14,907 nucleotides of DNA from Entamoeba invadens IP1. Taxonomy: Eukaryota > Evosea > Mastigamoebida > Endamoebidae. Within the stretch, counting starts at the first letter, position 1; each line of letters begins with the position of its first letter. This document shows positions 7,311-14,907 of this stretch, one piece after another. A model generated the notes under the pieces. It saw nothing but the letters and a program-made list of their open reading frames with translations. It made no database searches and was not told where the DNA came from. A program made the position numbers and the translations under genes. The stretch covers positions 59,368 to 74,274 of the forward strand of contig NW_004191594.1 of NCBI RefSeq assembly GCF_000330505.1. The letters run 5' to 3'.

Positions 7311-8183
7311 TTACACACCAACTTGTGGAACAACACTGAACTCTGCAAATGCAACCTTCTTACTTGTCAATACCAAACACTTCAAGTCAGTGTCCCAGGA
7401 ACACACTAGTGCGCAGTCATTGAAGATATGAACAACGTTGAGTGATCCGTATAATAACATTTGTGAGAGGAGCCATCCCGGATAAAAAATGTTATTGATA
7501 GTCAAGTCGGCGATCTCCATGGTATGGATCAAATCATTTTCATTGAGCACAGAAGTGTTATTTAAAATGTTATTCAAGCTTTCTGAAGTGATTGCAAAGC
7601 CAGTCAACGTCTCCAAATATCTTAAAAGTAAAGTTAAAGGGCAAGATTTGAGTGGAGAGTTAATGACGTCGTCCAAAGATTGTAAAACAGAATTATATCG
7701 CTCAACGACTTGACTTTTGTATTGATTTAAAGATTCTTCAAGAGCGTTTTGTTGAGTAGATTCTGGGAACGAATAGTTTTGTGTCAAGGGGATGAATAGT
7801 TTTTGGAACTCATAACAATCTTCTTGTTTCGGCGTTAAAATTTTGGGAATAAAAAAAAAGGTATTTCTCTCAAGAGGAAGTGTTATAGAAAATGTTATTC
7901 CAACCTCAAGTGGAATCCGGTTTTGCTCGGGGAGTTCTTTTCGTGAAAGAAATGAGAAGTATGAGGTGTCAATAGATGATGGAAAAATAGTTTGGAGTTC
8001 TCTCGAGATGTCTTTGACAGGAAAATAGATCACATAGTCAACATCATTAAATAAATCAGTACAAGTCGCATCAAATCTCGTTTGTGATGAAACAATGCCA
8101 ACATTAATACTTTTCTTTTGTGGCGGGTCTTGCTTTTGTGTGGATGGCGTTGTTGACTTGAATAAATTTTTCAAAAACGACAT
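7311..8183 (-). CDS. Unrecognised 290-residue protein
   Basis: A clean single-exon frame from the ATG at 8183. I do not recognise the family. The first 25 residues are Lys/Ser/Thr/Pro/Gln-rich (MSFLKNLFKSTTPSTQKQD...). The rest alternates hydrophobic strands and helices with no strong membrane span or signal peptide, so it is probably a soluble globular protein. Features: a strand-rich part around 25-125 with several Phe and Tyr; a helical stretch around 145-220 (ALEESLNQYKSQVVERYNSV, then LLLRYLETLTG); and a C-terminal strand-rich part with two Cys near 'NDCALVCSWDTDLKCLV'. The basic-hydrophobic start could touch membranes, but that is a guess. It faces the glucosidase gene tail to tail across the tandem repeat, and lies 200 bases downstream of RPA43 on the same strand. 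Confidence 0.75.
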   Translation of the reverse strand: MSFLKNLFKSTTPSTQKQDPPQKKSINVGIVSSQTRFDATCTDLFNDVDYVIYFPVKDISRELQTIFPSSIDTSYFSFLSRKELPEQNRIPLEVGITFSITLPLERNTFFFIPKILTPKQEDCYEFQKLFIPLTQNYSFPESTQQNALEESLNQYKSQVVERYNSVLQSLDDVINSPLKSCPLTLLLRYLETLTGFAITSESLNNILNNTSVLNENDLIHTMEIADLTINNIFYPGWLLSQMLLYGSLNVVHIFNDCALVCSWDTDLKCLVLTSKKVAFAEFSVVPQVGV

Positions 8184-8383
8184 GGTTATTAAGTTTTTTT
8201 CACAGTGTTTTTAAACTCTTAAAATCAGTATTAATACAATAAATTTTAATTACTTAAATAAAGTAAAATTTTTAACTTCATTGTTCTATCAGTTAGTATT
8301 TGAAAGAGTTATAAAATAATTCATTGAATGAAGTGAAAAATTCAAAGTATTTTTATAATAAAAAATCAATCAAAAAATCAATT

Positions 8384-9103
8384 TTACTCAATCTTGACGA
8401 TTTTACATTTATCATCAGAGAGTTCGCCCTCAAAAATGGGTGGGTTGTGGTGCAAATTCATCCCAACCACCTTAAATCTGACCAACACACCCTGTGCAAC
8501 TTTTTTAATAAGTCTTTCTCGTATTTTCGAGTTAGATATAAACACGTTGAAAATGCCAAACACCAAAAGAGCAACGTGGTCGAAACTTTTCTGCGAAATA
8601 GACCCAACTTTATGTCAGAACACACAAAAAAACGCTTGTAACATTATATTATTAATTTTGTTAATAAACAATAGCACAAATAACAAACTGAGGTATGTGT
8701 TGAGAGTTGGGACAAACAAGACACAGTTGAGAACCAAAGGGATAGTGATAACACCTTCGTCGAACGAGATTTGGGACTTTGTGGGTGTTTCAAAACTATC
8801 GTAAGAGAGTAAAATTCCTTGAACACCACCATTGATATAAGAAGAAAGAAGATACGTATCCAAAGTGCTTTCGATTGTCCCGTTGATGTCGTTGAGGTGT
8901 TGTGGATAAAAAGAAATGAGGAAGGGAAGTTTGCACTCAACAAAAGGGGAAACCTCGGATTCTGGAGAGGCGCATAGGGCGTCCAAAAAGATTTTGTACT
9001 TTGACACAATGGACACGTTGCAATTTTCTCGTGTTTTCAAGCGTGTTGCGAATTTCTCGACTATTTCAGTTGTTGTTTCGTGACTTATGTGCTTCGCAGA
9101 CAT
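8384..9103 (-). CDS. RPA43: RNA polymerase I subunit RPA43 (Rpb7-like stalk subunit), two exons
   Basis: Proposed join: exon 1 9103-8689, exon 2 8607-8384, 212 residues. Read as one frame, the product ends at 162 in an A/T-rich hydrophobic tail that is translated intron. After splicing, an N-terminal domain with LLSSYINGGVQGILLSYDSF (85-104) is followed by an S1/OB-fold domain: 'FVPTLNTYLIGSISQKS', then 'DHVALLVFGIFNVFIS', later 'GVLVRFKVVGMN' and 'FEGEL'. This is the RPA43 pattern ('F.P..G..L.G.V...S.DHI..LV.G.FN..I'). RPA43 forms the Pol I stalk with A14-like partners and docks the initiation factor Rrn3 for rRNA transcription. The N-terminus carries a divergent extension of about 55 residues. 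It is divergently arranged with the DHHC gene across 145 bases. Family call is good; exact splice junction less so. Confidence 0.72.
8608..8688 (-). other. Predicted 81-base intron in RPA43
   Basis: Donor GTTTGTTATT starts at 8688. The acceptor that restores frame and RPA43 homology ends ACATAAAG at 8608, an AAG rather than the usual TAG or CAG. Exon 1 ends in phase 1; joining gives Tyr-Leu-Ile-Gly-Ser-Ile, matching the family's 'L-x-G-x-V' strand. The better-looking CAG at 8591 shifts frame and stops within about 20 codons. A CTGAC stretch just upstream could be the branch site. Confidence 0.6.
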
Positions 9104-9248
9104 CCTTTTTTGCCTTTTTTCAGTTGTTTTTCGATATTCAAAAATCGAAATAAAAAATAGAAAAGGGTTTTCTATTTTAATGTAAAATGTTATTCAGTTT
9201 GTTATTTATTGAATTACAAAATATAATTGAGAGAAACTTGAAAAGTTC

Positions 9249-10309
9249 ATGTCTGAAAAAGACTCAAACACAAACGATGACATCGCGAATGGCCCATACA
9301 TAAAAAGCGACCCCCAACATCTGTCAACAAAATGGGAGGACAGAATAAACTTCTTATTTGAACATTATGCTGTGAAGGGCGTGGCAATGCTAACATTTTT
9401 CTTTTTCCTCAAAACAGCAATAAACGTTCTGATATACCACCTTTTTGAGCCTTTGAGAGGCTTGTTACTAATTTCCGTCTCACTGTTCGTATTTGTCCTT
9501 TCGCAGTACTCTTTTTATAAGTCGGTAACAACACCACCTGGCGACGGGTCGGACCCAAATCCTTCGTGTAGTGAAGACGAAAAGGAAAAAGCCAAAGAGC
9601 GAAGCATTTATGCTGTCGAAAACAACATGAAATGTGTTGATATGGGATATCCAGTTCGTTATTGTTATCATTGCGAGAAGTTCCGCAAAAGTCGAGCATA
9701 TCACTGTTCCATCTGCCATCAATGTGTTGACGAAAAAGACCACCACTGTGTTTGGCTGGCGTGTTGTGTTGGAAAGAAAAACTTGAAATTCTTCGTTTTG
9801 TTTCTTTTCTACACTGCCCTTGCTTTGTTATGTAACACAGCTCTACTTGCGTGGTCCCTGTATTACGACATCGCTATTTACTTTTTCTTCTTGAGCCACA
9901 ACCAAATCAACATATTCTTCTTCCTAAGCTTTGGCATTGACCTGACTTTACTCGTGTTTTCCCTCTGTTTTTTGCTGGCCTTAAGTTTGTTCGTTCTGCA
10001 ATTGCAATCCAACATCTCATTTTTACTCATCTCATAATGCGCTAAAGTTTGATTCAATAAAACTATAATATATAATACAGTAAAAATAACAACTCAGGTG
10101 CTCTGCTGTATGGAACGATGGGACAGATAAGTGCAAACGAGACAGGGATGGAGGGTGTTGAAAAAGAGCGGTACGAACAGCTCGAAGCAAACAAGACGAA
10201 ACTTCCTGAATTTACACCAAAAGGGTGGTTGCGTGTCAAAGAGGTTTTAGGGAGTGGGGTAGAGATGTTTTGGCCAATCGTTCGGGATCCAACGAAGAAG
10301 AGTGACTAA
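9249..10309 (+). CDS. DHHC-type protein S-palmitoyltransferase, two exons
   Basis: Proposed join: 9249-9984 plus 10098-10309, 315 residues. Membrane helices lie near 43-66 and 70-90, then a cytosolic Cys-rich domain and two more helices near 180-205 and 222-250. The Cys-rich domain has its zinc ligands (C139 Y H C142, H152 C S I C, C159) and the catalytic motif Asp164-His-His-Cys167, followed by the CCVGKKN element. The enzyme transfers palmitate from CoA to Cys167 and then to Cys residues of membrane proteins. Unspliced, the frame ends at 262 in translated intron and lacks the conserved tail. Exon 2 supplies NETGMEGVEKERY, the TTxE region (T261-G-M-E264), and an aromatic C-terminal motif (KGWLRVKEVLGSGVEMFWPI) like the PaCCT motif. 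The second Thr of TTxE is Gly here. Ala171-Cys172 replaces the usual Asn-Cys-like step. Likely Golgi or plasma membrane; substrate unknown. Confidence 0.88.
9985..10097 (+). other. Predicted 113-base intron in the DHHC gene
   Basis: Donor GTTTGTTCG at 9985; acceptor AACTCAG ending at 10097. Exon 1 ends with one base of an AGT Ser codon and exon 2 completes it, opening the frame through to the stop at 10309. An earlier acceptor, TACAG at 10080, leads to a stop after 16 codons. Restoration of the TTxE-like motif strongly supports this junction. Confidence 0.82.
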
Positions 10310-10454
10310 TTGAAGTTTTTAAAAATCATTGTGGCGCTGTATCACAAAAAGAATTAAAATGCAGGTAAATAAATAGTACAATTTTTTTCGAAGAGCGCAA
10401 AGACAGGTGTGAACTTGGAAAGTGAGAGAAGTTCAGGAAAAAAAGATTTGTGTG

Positions 10455-12344
10455 ATGAACAAGAAAAACTCATATAACGAGATGGAAGAGGAAGAGCAGC
10501 AAATTGTATATGTGAAAAACCTTGAAACAAAGGAAACCCTTTGTTTTACTATGAGTCTTAACACGCTAGTCACTGCGTTTAAGCCACAAGTTGCGTTGAG
10601 GTTTGGTCTTCCATTTGATCGACCGTTTTATTTAGTCCACAGAAATACATTTCTTGAGAGCAACTTGTCCCTTCACAAAAATGACGTTCGACCGAATGAA
10701 TTGCTTTATATGTATTTCCCGGTTGTTCAACGAAGATCCGACGCATTTAATTTGTTCACGGAAACGTTACACAATACTCTAAGAATACCAAATGAAACGG
10801 AAATAGTGTTATATATGACTAACCCTTCAACAGGAGAAACAATTCGAATTCGTTCAACACCTCAAGTCGTACAACAAACCAATCAAACTAATCCAAACGA
10901 CTCCCAAAATCTAACACAACAAAACACTCAACTGAATGGTCAAAACTCGATTCAACATGATCAACAACAAAATGTTCCAGATATAGAAACGATCCCTAAT
11001 TTCTCTCCATTCTCGTTCTTCGAAGGATCACTCCCTCTAACTCAACAAACACAACAAATTGGCTCAAATGGATCAACTCAAAACATGAATGAAAACATTG
11101 AAGCGATCTCTCAGAATTTAAATACTCAAAACAATCAAAATACAAACAACACACTCCTTCAACAACAACTTAATAGGCAACATGAACAAAGAAATCAACT
11201 AATACCGCCAACACAAAATAATAATACCACACGAAGAACTCAACGGCTCCAAAACGGTGTAATGAGAATGCCACTCGGGTTGTTACCACAACGCCAACCA
11301 ATTACGCAACCACAACGGCAACAACAGGTTATACAACAACACGAAGGATCGTCAACGAGTTCAATTTATACACCAACACAAAATGTTCCACCAAATCAAA
11401 CTAATCAATTCCCAACAGATTTGTATCTGGAAGAGATCTTCATGAATATCCAACAACTACTTACAAACCAACAACATATCTTCGATACTCAGGAAAGCAC
11501 ACCAACACAACTACCTTTCAATTCTTCGATGAGAACTCAACAACCACGCGTGAGAGATCAACGGGACAACACACAAACATCATCACAACAACTCCCACAA
11601 CAAGCAGAACAACAACAACCCATCACACAACTTCCTCAACAACTCCCACAACAAAATCCATTACAAAACTGGCTTCGTCCAGGGCAAACAGTCTCTGTAC
11701 GCATCTTCGAGATGCCAACTGAATTTTTACAACTTCCGCCAGCGCCCCGAAATGTTGTCTCAAATGTTGTCCAACACGTCAACAGTGAGAGACAGGAAGT
11801 ACACGCGGAACCGCATCAACCTGTGGATGTGGTGTCTCCTGATGTTCGAGAGTGTCGAGAGTTGTTATATGAGATGCTACAGATCTTAGTTGATGATGAA
11901 AAACGGGAAGAAGTGATCAAAAGGATAATCCGCTGGATGCAAGACGAGTTTCGAACGCCCGAAGAGATAGTTGGGAATATGATCAATTCGATAGCAAAGT
12001 ACTTGAAAGAAGTCTTAGAAGACTCGAAGTTTGACAAGAAGGTTGATTTGATGCGGGATGTGTTGAACACGATCTACAACAATTTGTACGACTACTGTAC
12101 CGAGCACTTTGGGGACGTCGACGCCTTTGCCAATTTCTTCCGCAAGACGATGTACGACATCATTGAGTTAAACAAGACGCATAACATCGAAGAAGTCTTT
12201 GATTTGATTCATCGATGCATCAGGCGGATCATAACGGAGGGGCAACCGGCCAACAAGATTGGGGAGGAGAATCCCTCGTCGATTGAACTTGAAGAGCGCT
12301 TTTTATTAGGGGTGAGAAGGTGCCATGATACTTATCAGTTGTGA
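10455..12344 (+). CDS. Ubiquitin-like domain protein with long Q/N-rich region (BAG6-like layout)
   Basis: The longest frame starts at a GTG (10422); I use the first ATG at 10455, giving 629 residues; the ATG at 10482 is also possible. Residues about 15-90 look like a ubiquitin beta-grasp fold: 'QIVYVKNLETKE', 'LVTAFKPQVALRFGLPFDRP', 'FLESNLSLHKNDVRPNELL'. There is no Gly-Gly, so it is not a conjugated modifier. From about 140 to 430 the chain is Gln/Asn-rich, with QQ and QQQ runs, low-complexity and prion-like. Residues about 460-629 are charged and helical (CRELLYEMLQILVDDEKREE...). An N-terminal Ubl, a long disordered middle and a helical C-terminus recall BAG6/Scythe and UBQLN-type ubiquitin-proteasome chaperones. 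I cannot identify a BAG or UBA domain, so this is only architectural. Codon use in the Q/N part favours CAA and AAT/AAC, following the A/T bias. Confidence 0.75.
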   Translation: MNKKNSYNEMEEEEQQIVYVKNLETKETLCFTMSLNTLVTAFKPQVALRFGLPFDRPFYLVHRNTFLESNLSLHKNDVRPNELLYMYFPVVQRRSDAFNLFTETLHNTLRIPNETEIVLYMTNPSTGETIRIRSTPQVVQQTNQTNPNDSQNLTQQNTQLNGQNSIQHDQQQNVPDIETIPNFSPFSFFEGSLPLTQQTQQIGSNGSTQNMNENIEAISQNLNTQNNQNTNNTLLQQQLNRQHEQRNQLIPPTQNNNTTRRTQRLQNGVMRMPLGLLPQRQPITQPQRQQQVIQQHEGSSTSSIYTPTQNVPPNQTNQFPTDLYLEEIFMNIQQLLTNQQHIFDTQESTPTQLPFNSSMRTQQPRVRDQRDNTQTSSQQLPQQAEQQQPITQLPQQLPQQNPLQNWLRPGQTVSVRIFEMPTEFLQLPPAPRNVVSNVVQHVNSERQEVHAEPHQPVDVVSPDVRECRELLYEMLQILVDDEKREEVIKRIIRWMQDEFRTPEEIVGNMINSIAKYLKEVLEDSKFDKKVDLMRDVLNTIYNNLYDYCTEHFGDVDAFANFFRKTMYDIIELNKTHNIEEVFDLIHRCIRRIITEGQPANKIGEENPSSIELEERFLLGVRRCHDTYQL

Positions 12345-12422
12345 TGTGTATAATTGATAATTGTTTAAGGGGTTAAATGTGAAGAGGAAGTACCGACAAA
12401 GACACAATGGATTCAATTGAAA

Positions 12423-13361
12423 CTACACGAAATAGGGTTTCACTCGTTCATAGAATTGATCGAAAATCGGGTCGTACTTCTTGAATAAGTCGTTATCTTT
12501 TTTATTCTTAAGTGGACAGTCGATGGTTGCGTGGGAAAGTTCGCCACAAATTGCACACTTCACGCCGGAGTCATACGCTTCTTCGACTTCATAGACTTTG
12601 TCTTCTCGAAAAGTTCCGTTGTACTTTGCTAAAGCGCGGAGTTGTGTTTGTTTGATCAAGTTAATTGCGTTGGAAGAGCCATAGATCAAATTCATAATCT
12701 TGTCGTACGCCATGTCTAAGGACTCTTGTGTGTCGGCAGTGATTAAGACATGGGACTCTTCATTCTCATCGTCACCAGGTAAATTGGACAACTTCCCCAT
12801 CTTCTTCGGATCTTTTCCGCGGATACAAATACGAGCACCCGTTTGCTTCTCAAGCTCTTTCTGATTATTCCCACGCGGCCCTATGATAAGACCAATAAAG
12901 TTGGTGTCGGGTTTGTCTTTGGGGAAAAAGACCTTTCGGTGGCGTTTGCCACTGGGTTTGGCAAGTTCGGCGGGGATCCGAAACTCGGGGTAGATCTCAA
13001 TTGCTCGATCCACGACGTACAACCGTTCCGTCTTTAATTTCTCGTCACGCCGCATCTCACGGGTTATCACCTGTTGGTTCTGATCGTATTGTTTTGGTGG
13101 AGACGGTGAGCGATCCCGACCTGTATCGAGTCCAAGACGATGTGCTCCAATGGCGTATTGTAATTCCTCATATCGAATTCTGACCGCCAACGCGTCCCAA
13201 TACTTCTCGTCTAAATCGGGAGGGATGTGGGAGGGAATGTTTGGAAGAATGTCTTGAAGTTTTTTATCCCATCGAGAGACACGTTTTGTATGAATAGGTG
13301 GTCCTCCCGGGTGTGTGAATCGGTCTTTGTAAGTTGTAGTGTTGTCTTCTACGAGTTCCAT
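12423..13361 (-). CDS. SF1: Branch-point binding protein / splicing factor 1 (SF1/BBP)
   Basis: 312 residues from the ATG at 13361. SF1/BBP recognises the intron branch point in the nucleus and helps recruit U2AF and U2 snRNP. Domains in order: a U2AF-ligand motif around RVSRW (27-31, Trp31); a helical hairpin region (about 45-80); SPSP at 85-88, matching the phosphorylation site of animal SF1; a TREMRRDEKL region preceding the KH domain (about 140-230) with GPRG at 161-164; QUA2 (about 231-252, QLRALAKYNGTFRED); and one CCHC zinc knuckle, Cys269-Cys272-His277-Cys282. It lacks the Pro-rich C-terminal tail of animal SF1 and the second knuckle of yeast BBP, ending at 312. Neighbouring genes carry introns with GTTTGTT donors, consistent with an active but reduced spliceosome. 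It converges on the Ubl gene with 78 bases between the stops. Confidence 0.94.
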   Translation of the reverse strand: MELVEDNTTTYKDRFTHPGGPPIHTKRVSRWDKKLQDILPNIPSHIPPDLDEKYWDALAVRIRYEELQYAIGAHRLGLDTGRDRSPSPPKQYDQNQQVITREMRRDEKLKTERLYVVDRAIEIYPEFRIPAELAKPSGKRHRKVFFPKDKPDTNFIGLIIGPRGNNQKELEKQTGARICIRGKDPKKMGKLSNLPGDDENEESHVLITADTQESLDMAYDKIMNLIYGSSNAINLIKQTQLRALAKYNGTFREDKVYEVEEAYDSGVKCAICGELSHATIDCPLKNKKDNDLFKKYDPIFDQFYERVKPYFV

Positions 13362-13550
13362 TAAACTTCTTTTTTTAGTTTCTTTTTAAAATAAGAATAG
13401 AATAATTTATAGTAAATTGAATTACTACAAATTTATTATCATTATTGGAGTAATTGTTGGTACTATAAAATTATAATAAAAAGTATTAAATATATAAAAA
13501 AAGGGAAAGAATAAACTATTAATATTTTAATTAAAAAAACAACTAAAGAA

Positions 13551-13979
13551 TTAGTGGTATACACTCTCAAGCTGATTTACAAAGTCATCCATCCTCACAA
13601 CTCCCTTCTCGTCTATTCCCATATACGAAAAGATATTCGTGACTTCACTGTCAGTCAATTTGTCCCCCATCGTCGTGAGTATTCGACGCAACTCACTTGC
13701 ACTGAAAAGTCCTTTAGCTTTTTGGTCGATGATCGTTACTGCACTTTTGACCTCCTCTATCTTAAAAGAGTCTTCTTTCAGCTTTTTAAGGCAGACTTGG
13801 AACATCTCATAATTGATTCCTCGGAGTTTAGAAATCGTGTTGTACTGCTCCGTTATAACACTCGTCTCATTTACAACTCCTAACACTCTCACTAACATAG
13901 TAAACTCGTTCAATGTCAAATACCCGTCACCGTCGCAATCAAATAAGTCAAACGATTTTTGAAGACTTGGCTCTTCCAT
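13551..13979 (-). CDS. Calmodulin-like EF-hand protein, one intact Ca2+ loop
   Basis: The open frame extends to a TTG at 14030; the first ATG is at 13979, giving 142 residues that begin directly with the first EF-hand helix (MEEPSLQKSFDLFDCDGDG). The size and four-EF layout are calmodulin-like (149 residues usual). EF1 has a complete 12-residue loop, Asp14-Cys-Asp16-Gly-Asp18-Gly-Tyr-Leu...Glu25. EF2 is degenerate with no acidic loop ligands, and EF3 (DQKAKGLFSASE) and EF4 (IDEKGVVRMDDF) lack most ligands. The third segment keeps a calmodulin-style helix, ELRRILTTMGDKLTDSEV. So it probably binds one Ca2+, or acts as a light-chain-like structural subunit of a myosin or other IQ-motif protein. 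Exact partner unknown. It is downstream of DNA divergent from the DUF4870 gene. Confidence 0.85.
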   Translation of the reverse strand: MEEPSLQKSFDLFDCDGDGYLTLNEFTMLVRVLGVVNETSVITEQYNTISKLRGINYEMFQVCLKKLKEDSFKIEEVKSAVTIIDQKAKGLFSASELRRILTTMGDKLTDSEVTNIFSYMGIDEKGVVRMDDFVNQLESVYH

Positions 13980-14406
13980 TGAATTTGTTTGTGTCTTTCT
14001 AAAATTTTCAAGTTGTTGTTTGAATAACAATTTAATAACAAATTTAATTAAAATCGACTTTTTTGTTTGAAAAGTTATTATTATTTTTTTAATAAATAGA
14101 ACTAGATTATACTATATATGATAGATTAGAATATATACTAAAATAATAATAAAAATATAAATTAAATAACAAATCACGAGGAAATTGAATTCATTTTGTT
14201 CTTTTAAACAGTTTGGCAAAAAGATATTCAGAAACTATAAATAAATTATAAATAAACTAAAAATAAACTATATATATTTACTGAGTTATTCCACCCTCAA
14301 AAAATACCGACAGAAGTTGTTCCATTAATGGTTTAAGTTATCCCAAATTGAAATGAAATTCCCTCGAGAGGAACATAGAAAAAAGAACTCAAAATAGTAA
14401 AATCAA
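13980..14406. other. Intergenic spacer with short 11-bp repeat
   Basis: 427 A/T-rich bases between divergent genes, with no credible coding frame on either strand. It holds a short tandem repeat at 14236-14268 and presumably both promoters. Near 14385 the plus strand reads AAGAACTCAAAATAG, a possible GAAC-type element about 20 bases before the ATG at 14407. Confidence 0.55.
14236..14268. repeat. Three-unit 11-bp tandem repeat, TATAAATAAAC-like
   Basis: Units are TATAAATAAAT, TATAAATAAAC and TAAAAATAAAC, one change each. In the phase CTATAAATAAA it differs by one base from the 11-base unit at 7208-7301. The array is short and imperfect, so it may be coincidental. Confidence 0.55.
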
Positions 14407-14817
14407 ATGGCAGATTCTCAAAACCCAAATCCGTTCGATGACGGCTACACAACACCCGAACCACAAGACAAGTCCTTGCCGTGTAGTATTACAATTCTTG
14501 CAATACTTTCAACGGCCTTAGGGTTTGTTGGCCCAATCATTATATTCTTTTTGGAGAAGAAGAATCAATACATAAGACTTGTGGCTTGCCACAGTGCCTT
14601 ATGGCATTTCATTTTAGATCTCTTACTCATTATCATCGCACTCTTCCTCTTCTTCGATCACTGGTTCACCTACACACTTTTCGCCATTTACTTGCTCCTT
14701 TTCATTCTTTTCTCTATCTTCCTCATCGTTATGGCCTATTTCAGAGTCGAGTCCGGTGAAGCTTTCCTTATCCCGGGAATATCAATCATCGTTAAATATC
14801 TCGAAAACAATTTCTAA
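14407..14817 (+). CDS. DUF4870-type small membrane protein
   Basis: 136 residues from the ATG at 14407. A short polar N-terminus (MADSQNPNPFDDGYTTPEPQ) precedes hydrophobic spans at about 24-48, 62-84 and 88-110, with a further less hydrophobic segment near the C-terminus. The first span reads LAILSTALGFVGPIIIFFLEK, followed by 'RLVACHSALWHFILDLLL'. The Gly-Pro-Ile turn, charged loop after the first span, and 'His-Ser-Ala-Leu' before the second match DUF4870/Tic20-like proteins, a mostly bacterial family of unknown function. The N-terminal Asn-Pro-Phe is an EH-domain-binding type motif, which might link it to endocytic sorting; that is inference. In Entamoeba it may sit in an endomembrane. 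Bacterial likeness leaves lateral transfer open. It shows no signal peptide. Confidence 0.72.
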   Translation: MADSQNPNPFDDGYTTPEPQDKSLPCSITILAILSTALGFVGPIIIFFLEKKNQYIRLVACHSALWHFILDLLLIIIALFLFFDHWFTYTLFAIYLLLFILFSIFLIVMAYFRVESGEAFLIPGISIIVKYLENNF

Positions 14818-14907
14818 TTCATTCGACAATGTGATTAGTTTTGAAAATGTTAAAAAGTATTTCTTTCTAATCGCACACTCATCATATATTATTATAATTG
14901 TTTTTTA

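Noticed and set aside
8591..8592. CAG at 8593-8591 as the RPA43 acceptor
   Set aside because: It has a better acceptor sequence, but joining it to the GTTTGTT donor shifts the frame and gives a stop within about 20 codons.
8324..8804. Two overlapping plus-strand frames (8324-8641 and 8394-8804) over RPA43
   Set aside because: They are antisense to RPA43 exons that have clear family homology, and neither shows recognisable domains.
9409..9746. Minus-strand frames opposite the DHHC gene
   Set aside because: They are antisense shadows of the conserved Cys-rich domain.
10078..10080. CAG ending at 10080 as the DHHC acceptor
   Set aside because: It leads to a stop after 16 codons and does not restore the C-terminal motif; the CAG at 10097 does.
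13980..14030. Extension of the EF-hand protein to a TTG at 14030
   Set aside because: Nuclear genes rarely start at TTG, and the ATG at 13979 begins directly at the first EF-hand helix; I saw no upstream exon.

Overview
The window is nuclear DNA of an intron-poor, AT-rich protist and looks like Entamoeba, most likely E. invadens or a close relative. The reasons are compact single-exon genes on both strands, very AT-rich spacers, short leaders with TATA-like and GAAC-like motifs, and introns that all start with the Entamoeba-type donor GTTTGT. The species call is inference. No tRNA, rRNA, transposon or CRISPR is visible.

Layout, left to right: a Trk/HKT-type cation transporter (-, cut by the left edge); a small secreted Cys protein (+); a divergent PPP-family Ser/Thr phosphatase (-, two exons); a small CUE/UBA-like protein (+); a GH13 oligo-1,6-glucosidase (+); an unrecognised 290-residue protein (-); the RNA polymerase I subunit RPA43 (-, two exons); a DHHC palmitoyltransferase (+, two exons); a ubiquitin-like protein with a large Q/N-rich region (+); branch-point binding protein SF1/BBP (-); a calmodulin-like EF-hand protein (-); and a DUF4870-type membrane protein (+).

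The main result is that three genes are wrong if read as simple open frames. The phosphatase has a 5' exon about 200 bases upstream, RPA43 is split by an 81-base intron, and the DHHC enzyme loses its conserved C-terminus unless a 113-base intron is removed. All three introns start with GTTTGTT. In each case the reading frame and family homology agree on the junction, although the RPA43 acceptor would be an unusual AAG. Several longest-frame starts here are TTG or GTG codons; I moved these to the first plausible ATG.

The genes are ordinary unlinked eukaryotic housekeeping and signalling genes and form no operon or single pathway. The link worth noting is that the splicing factor SF1 lies beside intron-containing genes. 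I did not find a convincing novel multi-gene system. The least explained items are the Q/N-rich Ubl protein, the 290-residue orphan, the secreted Cys protein and two related 11-bp AT tandem repeats.
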